Assembly (NCBI RefSeq): GCF_900115505.1 | Contig: NZ_FOWQ01000006.1 | Location: 1 to 64,000 of the forward strand | Source of the DNA: Geodermatophilus dictyosporus | Lineage (GTDB): Bacteria; Actinomycetota; Actinomycetes; Mycobacteriales; Geodermatophilaceae | Length of the DNA stretch: 64,000 nucleotides | Reading direction: 5' to 3' | Shown: one piece after another, positions 26,896 to 34,615 of the stretch | Layout: each line of letters begins with the position of its first letter | Position numbering within the stretch: position 1 is the first letter of the stretch | The notes under the pieces: generated by a model | Told to the model about the DNA's origin: nothing | The model's database searches: none | What the model saw: only the letters and a program-made list of their open reading frames with translations | Position numbers and translations under genes: made by a program

Positions 26896-27450
26896 TCAGG
26901 CGGACGGCGGCCGGCGCTCGCGGCGCACGTAGACCATGTCCTCGGCGTCGGGCTCGGTGGTCAGCGGGGTGAAGCCGGCGGCCGCGGCGGCGCCCAGGCT
27001 GGCGGCGTTGTCCGGCTCGATGCCCAGCACGAACAGCTCGACGTCGGCGGTCTCCGGCGCGTCCACCAGCGCCCGCAGCGTCGCGCTGCCGTACCCGCGG
27101 CCGCGGCAGCCCGGCGCGACGACGTAGGCGGCGCCCATGCTGCGCCGGGGGTCGGTCGTGACCACCCGCTCGGCCGCCGGGTCCCAGACGGTCCACCGGT
27201 CGTAGACGTCGCCGCCGACCTGCGCGACGAGGCGGCCGTCGTCGTCGAGCGCGACGAAGGTGTGCGAGCGCAGCACCCGGCGGCCGCGGAACTCCTCGTC
27301 GCGCGCGGCGTCGCGCAGCACCAGCTCCCGCTCCGGCCACTCCGGCCCGCCCAGCCGGCGCCGGGTGTCGGGGTCGTCGAACCAGGGGAGGACGGCGAGG
27401 AGGTGCTCGGGCTCGAACGGCACCAGCCGGACCGACGCGTCGGCGCTCAC
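26896..27450 (-). CDS. GNAT-family N-acetyltransferase
   Basis: This 184-residue acetyltransferase has the acetyl-CoA loop in GCRGRGYGSATLRAL (near 120) and a final strand carrying NAASLGAAAAAGF, which fits GNAT motif B. An N-terminal block (PWFDDPDTRRRLGGPEWPER) resembles aminoglycoside- or small-molecule-type GNATs. The start is GTG. It is divergent from a methyltransferase gene. The substrate is unknown. Confidence 0.88.
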   Translation of the reverse strand: MSADASVRLVPFEPEHLLAVLPWFDDPDTRRRLGGPEWPERELVLRDAARDEEFRGRRVLRSHTFVALDDDGRLVAQVGGDVYDRWTVWDPAAERVVTTDPRRSMGAAYVVAPGCRGRGYGSATLRALVDAPETADVELFVLGIEPDNAASLGAAAAAGFTPLTTEPDAEDMVYVRRERRPPSA

Positions 27451-27513
27451 CGGCCCAGCCTGGCCCGCCCGCCCGGCGGGTGCACGGGCTCGGGCGCTGC
27501 CACACTCGCCGGC

Positions 27514-28113
27514 GTGCGCGCCGAGGACTGGGACGCCCGCTACGCCGAGCGCCAGCAGTGGTCGGCCGAGCCGAACGCGCTGGTCGCCGAGCTGCTGCGG
27601 GACCTGCCGCCGGGGACCGCGGTCGACCTCGCGGCGGGGGAGGGGCGGCACGCGCTGTGGCTGGCCGGCCGCGGCTGGCGGGTCACCGCCGTCGACTTCT
27701 CCGCCACCGGCCTGGCCCGCGGGGAGGCGCAGCCCGGCGCCGACCGGGTCACCTGGGTGACCGCCGACGTCACCGCCTGGGACGCCGCTCCCGCGTCCGC
27801 CGACCTGGTGCTCGTCGCCTACCTGCACCTGCCGGACCCGCCGATGACCGACGTGCTGCGGCGCGCGGTCGGCTGGCTGCGCCCGGGCGGCCGGCTCCTG
27901 CTGCTCGGCCACGACCTCGGCAACCTCACCGCCGGCGTCGGCGGGCCGCAGGACCCGGGGATCCTGCACAGCACCGGCCGGCTCGCGCCGGTGGCCGGGC
28001 TGCTCGACGTCGACCGGCTCGAGCAGGTGACCCGCGAGACGCCGGCCGGCGCCGCGCTGGACACCCTGCTCTGGGGACGGCGGCCGGCCGGTCCCGTCGG
28101 TGCCCGGCGGTAG
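27514..28113 (+). CDS. Class I SAM-dependent methyltransferase (TehB-like)
   Basis: This 199-residue methyltransferase has an N-terminal WDARYAERQQWSAEPNALV, the SAM motif AVDLAAGEGRHALWLA (near 36), VTAVDFSATGL, and the late motif LRPGGRLLLLGHD. The start and spacing fit the tellurite-resistance/thiopurine-like group that methylates small toxic molecules. The start is GTG with no clear Shine-Dalgarno; a CACACT hexamer seven bases upstream may be the -10 of a leaderless transcript. Confidence 0.9.
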   Translation: MRAEDWDARYAERQQWSAEPNALVAELLRDLPPGTAVDLAAGEGRHALWLAGRGWRVTAVDFSATGLARGEAQPGADRVTWVTADVTAWDAAPASADLVLVAYLHLPDPPMTDVLRRAVGWLRPGGRLLLLGHDLGNLTAGVGGPQDPGILHSTGRLAPVAGLLDVDRLEQVTRETPAGAALDTLLWGRRPAGPVGARR

Positions 28114-28123
28114 CGTGCCGCCC

Positions 28124-28249
28124 GTGCTGGGGATGGGCGGGGCCGGCGGACCGGGGGCGCGACGCCGGCGGCGGCTGGTGGCCGCGGTGGTCGTGCTGGC
28201 GATGGTGCTGGCCACGGCCGCGACCGTGCTGTCCCTCCTGCTCGGGTGA
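28124..28249 (+). CDS. 41-residue single-pass membrane peptide
   Basis: This short frame has a glycine-rich start, the basic cluster ARRRRRL and then one clear transmembrane helix (VAAVVVLAMVLATAATVLSL). The positive charges before the helix predict an N-in topology. TAGCGT at 28111-28116 followed by seven bases and GTG fits a leaderless promoter. The stop is followed within 12 bases by the next gene, whose ribosome site GAGGAGG starts at this stop. No family is recognised. Confidence 0.5.
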   Translation: MLGMGGAGGPGARRRRRLVAAVVVLAMVLATAATVLSLLLG

Positions 28250-28259
28250 GGAGGCTGCC

Positions 28260-28685
28260 GTGACCGACGCGGTGGAGGAGTGGTTCGCCGCGGCCGGCCC
28301 GCGCGAGGCGGAGCTGCGCCGGGTCGACGCGCTGGTGCGCGAGGCCGCACCCGGCCTGGACCGCGAGCTCGTCCCGGCCGGGTCGGGGACCGTGCTCGGC
28401 TACGGGCTGCTGCCCTACCGGCCGCGGTCGGCGAGGGAGGCCACGCGGTGGCCGCTGGTGTCGCTGGCCGCGCAGAAGCGGCACCTGTCGCTCTACGTCT
28501 GCGCGGTCGTCGACGGCGCGTACCTGCCGGAGGCGCGCGCGGAGCGGCTCGGGCGGGTGTCGTGCGGGCGCAGCTGCGTCCGGTTCACCTCCCTCGACCG
28601 GGTCGACGCCGGCGAGCTGGCGGCGCTGGTGCGGGACGCGGCCGCCCTGACGGCCGGCGGGGGGAACGCGTTCTTCGCCCCCTGA
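28260..28685 (+). CDS. DUF1801 (YdhG/YjbR-like) domain protein
   Basis: This 141-residue protein resembles the YdhG/DUF1801 fold: an N-terminal helix (EEWFAAAGPREAELRRVDAL), a Gly-rich turn with GYGLLPYR, WPLVSLAAQKRHLSLYVCAV as the central strands, and a closing SCGRSCVRFTSLDRVD. Function is unknown; relatives are small cytosolic proteins with a phosphate-binding-like groove. Two Cys in SCGRSC are unusual, but I know of no role for them. It has a strong ribosome site. Confidence 0.82.
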   Translation: MTDAVEEWFAAAGPREAELRRVDALVREAAPGLDRELVPAGSGTVLGYGLLPYRPRSAREATRWPLVSLAAQKRHLSLYVCAVVDGAYLPEARAERLGRVSCGRSCVRFTSLDRVDAGELAALVRDAAALTAGGGNAFFAP

Positions 28686-28786
28686 GCCGCGGGTGGGCCG
28701 TGACCTTGGTCCCTGGTCCCGAGCGGTCCGGTCCGCCACGCTGTCCCCGGTAACGAAACGGGATCGGACGAGGGGGACCCCGCCGC

Positions 28787-28993
28787 ATGACGCTGACCGA
28801 CGACATCGCCCACGACACCGCCGTGGAGCTCGCGGTGGCCCGTCTCGTGGACGAGTTCCGCCCGCGGGTGCGCCCGCAGGTGGTCGGCACCGTCGTCCGG
28901 TCCTGCCGGCGCGACCTCAGCGGCGTCCCGGCCACCGCGCTGCCCGAGCTGGTCGAGCGGCTGGCCCGCACCCGCCTGGAGACCGTGGCCTGA
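28787..28993 (+). CDS. Three-helix-bundle dimerisation domain protein
   Basis: This 68-residue protein consists of helices with a conserved Arg/Asp pattern (VARLVDEFRPRVRPQVVGTV, then VRSCRRDL, then LPELVERLARTRLE). It matches small actinobacterial proteins described as having a three-helix-bundle dimerisation domain. The role is unknown. It lies alone, with a small untranslated gap before the ABC-F gene. Confidence 0.75.
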   Translation: MTLTDDIAHDTAVELAVARLVDEFRPRVRPQVVGTVVRSCRRDLSGVPATALPELVERLARTRLETVA

Positions 28994-29035
28994 GGCGGGT
29001 CGGAACCCGCTTGCCCCGTCCCGGACGATGACCGG

Positions 29036-30655
29036 GTGGGATCGGTCGACGTGAGCGGGGTGCGGCACACGCTGCCGGACGGCCGCGTGCTGCTGGACGA
29101 CGTCTCCTTCCGCGTCGGCGACGGCGCCCGCGCGGCGCTGGTCGGCGAGAACGGCGCCGGCAAGACCACGCTCCTGCGGATCGTCGCCGGCGACCTCGTC
29201 CCCGAGGCCGGGACCGTCTCGCGCAGCGGCGGCCTCGGCGTCATGCGGCAGTTCATCGGCTCGGTGCGCGACGACACCACCGTGCAGCGCTTCCTCGTCG
29301 ACCTCGCCGCCCCCGCGGTGCGGGCCGCCTGGGACGCCGTCGAGGCCGCCGAGCTCGCCCTCATGGAGACCGACGACGAGCCCGCGCAGCTCGCCTACGC
29401 CGACGCGCTCGCGCAGTGGGGCGACGTCGGCGGGTACGACACCGAGGTCACCTGGGACACCGTGACCGTCGCCGCGCTGGGCGTGCCCTACGACCGGTGC
29501 AAGTACCGCGAGCTGTCGACGCTGTCGGGCGGCGAGCAGAAGCGGCTGGCGCTCGAGGCGCTGCTGCGCGGGCCCGAGCAGGTGCTCCTGCTCGACGAGC
29601 CGGACAACTACCTCGACGTGCCGGGCAAGCGCTGGCTGGAGCAGCGGCTGCGCGAGACCCGCAAGACGGTGCTGTTCGTCAGCCACGACCGCGAGCTGCT
29701 CGCGACCGTCGCCGACCGGGTGGTCACCGTCGAGGGCGGGACGGCGTGGGTGCACGGCGGCGGGTTCGCCGGCTACGCCGAGGCCCGCAGCGCGCGGCAC
29801 GAGCGGATGGCCGAGCTGCGCCGCCGCTGGGAGGAGGAGCACCAGCGGCTGGTCGACCTGGTGCGCACGCTGCAGCAGCAGGCGGCCAACTCCCCGGACA
29901 TGGCCAGCCGGTACCGCGCGATGCAGACCCGGCTGGCGAAGTTCGAGGCCGACGGTCCGCCGCCGGAGAAGCCGCCGGAGCAGGAGGTCAGCATGCGGCT
30001 GCGCGGGGGGCGCACCGGCGTCCGGGCGGTCGTGGCCGAGCAGCTGGAGCTGTCCGGGCTGATGCGCCCCTTCGACCTGGAGGTCTGGTACGGCGACCGG
30101 GTCGGCGTCCTGGGCGCCAACGGTGCGGGCAAGTCGCACTTCCTGCGGCTGCTGGCCGGCCAGGACGTCGCGCACTCGGGCGCGTGGCGGCTGGGTGCGC
30201 GCGTCGTCCCTGGGTTCTTCGCCCAGACCCACGCGCACCCGGAGTGGCTGGACCGGACGCCGGTGGACCTCCTCTGGCACGGCGAGCCGGGCCGGCCGGG
30301 CGTCGACCGCGGCCGCGCCATGGCGGTGCTGCGCCGCTACGGGCTCACCGCCGTCGCCGACCAGCCGTTCCGGACCCTGTCCGGCGGGCAGCAGGCGCGG
30401 CTGCAGGTGGTGATGCTGGAGCTCTCCGGTGCGACGCTGCTGCTGCTCGACGAGCCCACCGACAACCTCGACGTGCTCTCCGCCGAGGCGCTGGAGGAGG
30501 CCCTGGCCGCCTTCGACGGCACGGTGCTCGCGGTGACCCACGACCGCTGGTTCGCCCGCTCGTTCGACCGGTTCCTCGTCTTCGGCGCCGACGGCCGGGT
30601 GTACGAGTCGGTCGAGCCGGTGTTCGACGAGGCGCGGGTCGCCCGGGCCCGCTGA
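29036..30655 (+). CDS. ABC-F family ATPase (ribosome-associated type)
   Basis: This 539-residue protein has two ABC ATPase domains and no membrane helices: Walker A GENGAGKTT (near 37) and GANGAGKSH (near 362), signatures LSGGEQKRL (near 165) and LSGGQQARL (near 450), and two LLLDEP Walker B motifs. Between them lies a charged linker (RHERMAELRRRWEEEHQRLV and onward) as in ABC-F proteins, which act on the ribosome in antibiotic resistance or translational control. The second Walker A ends Ser-His instead of Ser-Thr, a small deviation. The GTG start follows a GACGAT hexamer and six bases. Confidence 0.93.
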   Translation: MGSVDVSGVRHTLPDGRVLLDDVSFRVGDGARAALVGENGAGKTTLLRIVAGDLVPEAGTVSRSGGLGVMRQFIGSVRDDTTVQRFLVDLAAPAVRAAWDAVEAAELALMETDDEPAQLAYADALAQWGDVGGYDTEVTWDTVTVAALGVPYDRCKYRELSTLSGGEQKRLALEALLRGPEQVLLLDEPDNYLDVPGKRWLEQRLRETRKTVLFVSHDRELLATVADRVVTVEGGTAWVHGGGFAGYAEARSARHERMAELRRRWEEEHQRLVDLVRTLQQQAANSPDMASRYRAMQTRLAKFEADGPPPEKPPEQEVSMRLRGGRTGVRAVVAEQLELSGLMRPFDLEVWYGDRVGVLGANGAGKSHFLRLLAGQDVAHSGAWRLGARVVPGFFAQTHAHPEWLDRTPVDLLWHGEPGRPGVDRGRAMAVLRRYGLTAVADQPFRTLSGGQQARLQVVMLELSGATLLLLDEPTDNLDVLSAEALEEALAAFDGTVLAVTHDRWFARSFDRFLVFGADGRVYESVEPVFDEARVARAR

Positions 30656-30667
30656 CGCCGCGTCGGG

Positions 30668-31672
30668 TCAGTGCGCCCCGGTCGCCTCCGCGCCGTGCCC
30701 CTTGCGCCGGTGCAGCGTGAGGCTCACGACCAGCACGACCAGGGCGCCGACGACGAGGCCCACCAGCGCGCTGGCCAGCGTGTCGACGACCCACGCGAGG
30801 ACCCCGCCCAGGGCCCCGGTGGCCTCGTGCACGACCTCCTCCACGTGGTGCAGGGCGCCGTAGAGGGCGTGGAAGCCGAGCTCGTCGCTGCCCACGAGCA
30901 GGATGTGGCCGCCCACCCACAGCATCGCGGCGGTGCCGACCACGGTGAGGGCGGTGAGCAGCTTCGGCATGCCCTTGACCAGGCCGCGGCCGAGCCCGGC
31001 GACGCCCTTCTTCGACGACTGGGACAGCCGCAGGCCGGCGTCGTCCATCTTCACGATCAGCCCGACGACGCCGTACACCAGGACGGTGATGGCGACGGCG
31101 ACGACCGCGAGGATGATCGTCCGGGACCAGAACGCCTCGCTGGCCACCTCGTTCAGCGAGATGACCATGATCTCCGCCGACAGGATGAAGTCGGTGCGCA
31201 CGGCCCCGGACACGATGGTCTTCTCGTCCGGCAGCGCCTCCTCGACGGACCCGTGCTCGTCGTGGCCGCCCTTGATCCGGTGCCACACCTTCTCGGCGCC
31301 CTCGTAGCAGAGGTAGGCGCCGCCGAGCATGAGGATCGGGGTGAGCGCCCAGGGCAGGAACTGGCTGAGCAGCAGGATCGCCGGGAGGATGATCAGCAGC
31401 TTGTTGCGCAGCGACCCGAGGGCGATCTTCCGGATGATCGGGATCTCGCGGTCGGCGGACAGGCCGCGGACGTACTGCGGGGTGACCGCGGTGTCGTCGA
31501 CGACGACACCGGCGGCCTTCACGCCGGCCCGCCCGGCAGCGGCCCCGACGTCGTCGATGGAGGCGGCGGCGGCGCGCGCCAGCAGCGCCACGTCGTCGAA
31601 CAGGGCCACGAGTCCACCGGCCACGGGAGGTTCCTTCCGCTCGGGCAGCACCTGCGTGCTGCGCACCGTCAT
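30668..31672 (-). CDS. DUF808 family membrane protein (YedI-like)
   Basis: This 334-residue protein matches the DUF808 family. After GGLVALFDDVALLARAAAAS and SIDDV come five or six membrane helices, with family segments such as VDDTAVTPQYVRG, REIPIIRKIALGSLRNKL, LMLGGAYLCYEGAEKVWH and DFILSAEIMVISLNEV. The function of the family is unknown. It is divergent from an HTH regulator gene, and the 33-bp palindrome between them may control both. The start is ATG 31672. Confidence 0.9.
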   Translation of the reverse strand: MTVRSTQVLPERKEPPVAGGLVALFDDVALLARAAAASIDDVGAAAGRAGVKAAGVVVDDTAVTPQYVRGLSADREIPIIRKIALGSLRNKLLIILPAILLLSQFLPWALTPILMLGGAYLCYEGAEKVWHRIKGGHDEHGSVEEALPDEKTIVSGAVRTDFILSAEIMVISLNEVASEAFWSRTIILAVVAVAITVLVYGVVGLIVKMDDAGLRLSQSSKKGVAGLGRGLVKGMPKLLTALTVVGTAAMLWVGGHILLVGSDELGFHALYGALHHVEEVVHEATGALGGVLAWVVDTLASALVGLVVGALVVLVVSLTLHRRKGHGAEATGAH

Positions 31673-31718
31673 GGTGGTGGGTCGGGCCGTGCCCCGCGCG
31701 GGCAGGCGTCACACCTGT

Positions 31719-31751
31719 GTCAGGACACCTTGACTGTCAGGGTGTCCTGAC
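31719..31751. promoter_or_regulatory. 33-bp near-perfect palindrome between DUF808 and HTH genes
   Basis: Outer arms GTCAGGACACC (31719-31729) and GGTGTCCTGAC (31741-31751) are exact reverse complements; inside them TGAC and GTCA pair around a central T. Only one position in the half sites disagrees. TTGACT at 31730-31735 and GACGCT 17 bases further form a plausible promoter for the HTH gene, and the palindrome covers its -35 and spacer. This is a classic repressor operator layout. The HTH protein is the likely binder. Confidence 0.7.
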
Positions 31752-31763
31752 GGACGCTGGGTC

Positions 31764-32159
31764 GTGGACGTCGACGACCTGGAACGCGCGCACACCCTGG
31801 GCAGCGCGGTCCTCCGGTACGAGGAGCTGCGCACCCGGGAGTCGCTGGCCGACCCCGAGGACCCGGCCGGGCCGCGGCCGCTGTCGCGCGAGGAGTCCTT
31901 GGAGCTGCTGGCGCTCGGCGAGGTGATCGCGCGGCGCGCCACGCAGGGGCGTCAGCTCACCGTCCGCACCGCGCGCACCACCGGCGCCTCCTGGGCGCAG
32001 ATCGGCCGGGCGCTGGGTGCCACCCGCCAGTCGGCGTGGGAGGCACACCGCCGGTGGATCGACGCCCAGGTCGCCCAGCGCGGCACCAGCGGCGCCGTCG
32101 GCTTCGACGACGACGAGGCCGCCGAGGCCCGCGCCCTGCTGGCGAACGACGCGGACTGA
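31764..32159 (+). CDS. Helix-turn-helix protein, probable autoregulated repressor
   Basis: This 131-residue protein has a helical N-terminal part and a helix-turn-helix in TGASWAQIGRALGATRQSAW, with WEAHRRWID following (near 75-100), similar to the AsnC-type or sigma-70-region-4-type HTH of small actinobacterial regulators. A tail with an Asp/Glu-rich segment (FDDDEAAEARALL) closes it. GTG lies five bases behind the GACGCT hexamer, so the message is probably leaderless. The large palindrome in its promoter suggests self-regulation. Confidence 0.8.
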   Translation: MDVDDLERAHTLGSAVLRYEELRTRESLADPEDPAGPRPLSREESLELLALGEVIARRATQGRQLTVRTARTTGASWAQIGRALGATRQSAWEAHRRWIDAQVAQRGTSGAVGFDDDEAAEARALLANDAD

Positions 32160-32160
32160 G

Positions 32161-32288
32161 AACGGTCCCCGTGCCCCCCTGGAAGGACCTCCCTGCCCCC
32201 CACCGCTCGCACGCTCGCGGCGGGACCCTGCAGGGAGGCCGCTGACCGCTCGGGGCGGGACCCTGCACGGGGGCCGTTCCAGTACGGC
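32161..32288. repeat. Nested-hairpin intergenic repeat: one copy inserted in another
   Basis: The outer element has a split stem: 32161-32174 pairs with 32265-32278 over 14 positions with one G-T wobble. Inside it lies a second complete copy of the same repeat family, with stem CCTCCCTGC (32188-32196) and GCAGGGAGG (32230-32238) around the conserved core CCCCACCGCTCGCACGCTCG. The tail GTTCCAGTACG follows. It lies between the convergent HTH and aldo-keto reductase genes and probably ends both transcripts. See the other copies at 37341, 37405, 38466, 44673, 49851 and 51294. Confidence 0.85.
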
Positions 32289-33182
32289 CTACAAGTCGGT
32301 GTCGGGCTCGCCGGTACCGCCGATGCGGTCGAGCTCCTGCAGCTCCACCGGACCGAGCACCCGCGCCGCGGCCTGCAGGTTCTCCTCCAGGTGGGTCACC
32401 GACGAGGTGCCCGGGATGAGCAGCAGGTTCGGTGAGCGGGCCAGCAGCCAGGCCAGCGCCACCTGCATCGGCGTCGTCTCCAGCCGCCGGGCCACGGTCT
32501 CCAGCGCCGCCGACTGCAGCGGCGTGAAGCCGCCGAGCGGGAAGTACGGCACGTAGGCGATGCCCTCGCGGGCCAGCGCGTCGACCATCGCGTCGTCGTC
32601 GCGGTGCACGAGGTTGTAGTGGTTCTGCACGCACACCACCGGGGCGATCGACCGCGCCTCGGCGAACTGCTGCGTCGTCACGTTGGAGACGCCGAGGTGG
32701 CGGATGAGCCCCTGCTGCTGCAGCTCGGCGAGGGTCTCGAACGGCTCGGCGAGCGAGCGCTCCACCGGTGCGTCGAAGCCGGGCATCCGCAGGTTGACCA
32801 CGTCGAGCACGTCGAGACCGAGGTGGTCGAGGTTGTCCTGCACCGCGGAGCGCAGCTCGTCGGGGGTGAGCGCCTCGGGCCACCCGCCGTCGGGCGTCCG
32901 CCGGGCGCCGACCTTGGTGACGATGGTCAGCTGCTCCGGATAGGGGTGCAGCGCCTCGCGGATCACCTCGTTGGTCACGTGCGGGCCGTAGTAGTCGCTG
33001 GTGTCGAGGTGGTCTACGCCCAGCTCGACGGCCCGGCGCAGCACGGCGAGGGCGGCCCCGCGGTCGGCCGGCGGGCCCATGATGTCGGGCCCGGACAGCC
33101 GCATCGCCCCGTAGCCGATCCGGTTGACCGTGCGGTCCCCGAGCGTGAACTGTCCTGACCGTTCGGCGGTCGTCGTCGTCAT
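32289..33182 (-). CDS. Aldo/keto reductase
   Basis: This 297-residue TIM-barrel NAD(P)H oxidoreductase has the catalytic Asp-Tyr in LDTSDYYG (near 65) and Lys in IVTKVGARR (near 93). It also has the cofactor region LIRHLGVSNVT and, near the end, LIPGTSSVTHLEENL. The usual catalytic His of the LxLH motif is replaced: VVNLRMPG stands in its place, as in some divergent subgroups. The enzyme is probably active but with altered mechanism or substrate range. The start is ATG 33182. Confidence 0.9.
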   Translation of the reverse strand: MTTTTAERSGQFTLGDRTVNRIGYGAMRLSGPDIMGPPADRGAALAVLRRAVELGVDHLDTSDYYGPHVTNEVIREALHPYPEQLTIVTKVGARRTPDGGWPEALTPDELRSAVQDNLDHLGLDVLDVVNLRMPGFDAPVERSLAEPFETLAELQQQGLIRHLGVSNVTTQQFAEARSIAPVVCVQNHYNLVHRDDDAMVDALAREGIAYVPYFPLGGFTPLQSAALETVARRLETTPMQVALAWLLARSPNLLLIPGTSSVTHLEENLQAAARVLGPVELQELDRIGGTGEPDTDL

Positions 33183-33219
33183 GCCCGGCTCCTACCCGCG
33201 CCCGCCGCTCCACGCGCGC

Positions 33220-34539
33220 TCAGGCGGCGCGGCCCAGCGGCTCGCCGACGGCCTCCTCCCACTGCCGGACGTCGGCCTCGACCCGCGCGGTCTCGCGGCG
33301 GTCGGCGCGGCGGGCCACCACGGCCAGCCCGGCCCCGGCCAGCGCCAGCGCGGCACCCACCCACATCGGCGCGGTGTAGCCCAGGCCCGCGGAGATGACG
33401 GCCGCCCCGAGGGCGGCGCCCACCGCGTTGGCCACGTTGAACGCGGCCTGGTTGGCCGCCGAGACCAGGCTGCCCCCCGGCACGCGCGCCGCCTCGATGA
33501 CGCCGTTCTGCACGACCGGGCCCAGGGAGAAGGCCAGCGTGCCGAAGAGCACCAGCAGGACGACGGCGGCCGCGGGCGTGCGGGCGGTGAAGGCGAAGGT
33601 GACCAGCAGCGCGGCGGTGCCCAGCAGGCCGACCGCCACGAAGGAGAAGCCGTACCGGTCGCCGAGCCGCCCGCCGGCCAGGGTGCCCACGGTCGTCCCG
33701 ACGCCGAAGAGCGCCAGCACCGGCGTCACCCAGCCCTCGGGGATCCCGCCGAGCTCGGTGAGGATCGGGCTGACGTAGCTGTAGACGGCGAACAGCGCGG
33801 CGAAGCCGACCATCGTCAGGCCGAGCACCAGCCACACCTGGCCGCGCCGGAAGGCCGCGACCTCCGAGCGCAGGTCGCCGCGCTCGCCCGCGCCGGCCGG
33901 CAGCCACGCGAGCAGGCCGGCGATGGTGGCCAGGCCGATGAGGGCGATCCCGCCGAGCACCAGCCGCCAGCTGGTCTGCTGCGCGACGAAGGTGCCCAGC
34001 GGGACGCCGACCACGTTGGCCAGCGTCAGGCCGGCGATCATCAGCGAGATCGCGCGGGTGGCCCGCTCGGGGGTGACCAGCCGGCGGGCGGCGACCGCGC
34101 CGACGCCGAAGAAGGAGCCGTGCGCGAGCGCGGTGAGCACGCGGGCGGCGGCGAGGGTCTCGTAGGTCGGTGCCAGCGCCGACAGCGCGTTGCCGACGGT
34201 GAACACGACCATGAGCGCCACGAGCGTCTGCCGCGGCGAGAACCGGACGCCGAGCGCGGTGAGCGTGGGGGCGCCGAGCACGACGCCGATGGCGTAGGCG
34301 GAGATCAGCAGCCCGACCGCCGACACGGAGACGCCGAGGCCCTCGGCGATCTCGGGCAGCATGCCCATCACCACGAACTCGGTGGTGCCGAGGCCGAAGG
34401 CGCCGATGGCCAGGGCGAGCAGTGCACGGGGCACGGGGGGACTCCAGGGGACGACGGTGGTCGGGTGCTGCGGACGTCGTCGTCCGGCCGGGGCACGCAG
34501 GGTGCCTCCCCGTGCATCGTCACGGGACGTGTCGGTCAT
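33220..34539 (-). CDS. MFS transporter, DHA1/AraJ-like
   Basis: This 439-residue protein has twelve transmembrane helices. The motif GTTEFVVMGMLPEIAEGLG in the first helices is typical of AraJ/YdhP-type sugar or drug efflux proteins, and GGRLGDRYGF is the MFS motif-A-like loop between helices. The first 35 residues are hydrophilic (RDDARGGTLRAPAGRRR). The protein may therefore start further in, at the GTG encoding VPRALLALAIG (34434). An efflux role is inferred from subfamily similarity. Confidence 0.85.
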   Translation of the reverse strand: MTDTSRDDARGGTLRAPAGRRRPQHPTTVVPWSPPVPRALLALAIGAFGLGTTEFVVMGMLPEIAEGLGVSVSAVGLLISAYAIGVVLGAPTLTALGVRFSPRQTLVALMVVFTVGNALSALAPTYETLAAARVLTALAHGSFFGVGAVAARRLVTPERATRAISLMIAGLTLANVVGVPLGTFVAQQTSWRLVLGGIALIGLATIAGLLAWLPAGAGERGDLRSEVAAFRRGQVWLVLGLTMVGFAALFAVYSYVSPILTELGGIPEGWVTPVLALFGVGTTVGTLAGGRLGDRYGFSFVAVGLLGTAALLVTFAFTARTPAAAVVLLVLFGTLAFSLGPVVQNGVIEAARVPGGSLVSAANQAAFNVANAVGAALGAAVISAGLGYTAPMWVGAALALAGAGLAVVARRADRRETARVEADVRQWEEAVGEPLGRAA

Positions 34540-34568
34540 GCCCCCGGCGTGACGTGTGTCTGCTCACA

Positions 34569-34607
34569 GCCGGGCCCCGGCGCCCGCAGGGGACGCCGGG
34601 GCCCGGC
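34569..34607 (-). terminator. 14-bp perfect hairpin behind the alcohol dehydrogenase gene
   Basis: The arms 34569-34582 and 34594-34607 pair exactly over an 11-base loop. It lies nine bases beyond the stop of the minus-strand dehydrogenase gene, as expected for its terminator. It would also separate it from the MFS gene, which is read in the same direction. Confidence 0.7.
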
Positions 34608-34615
34608 CGCGCGGG

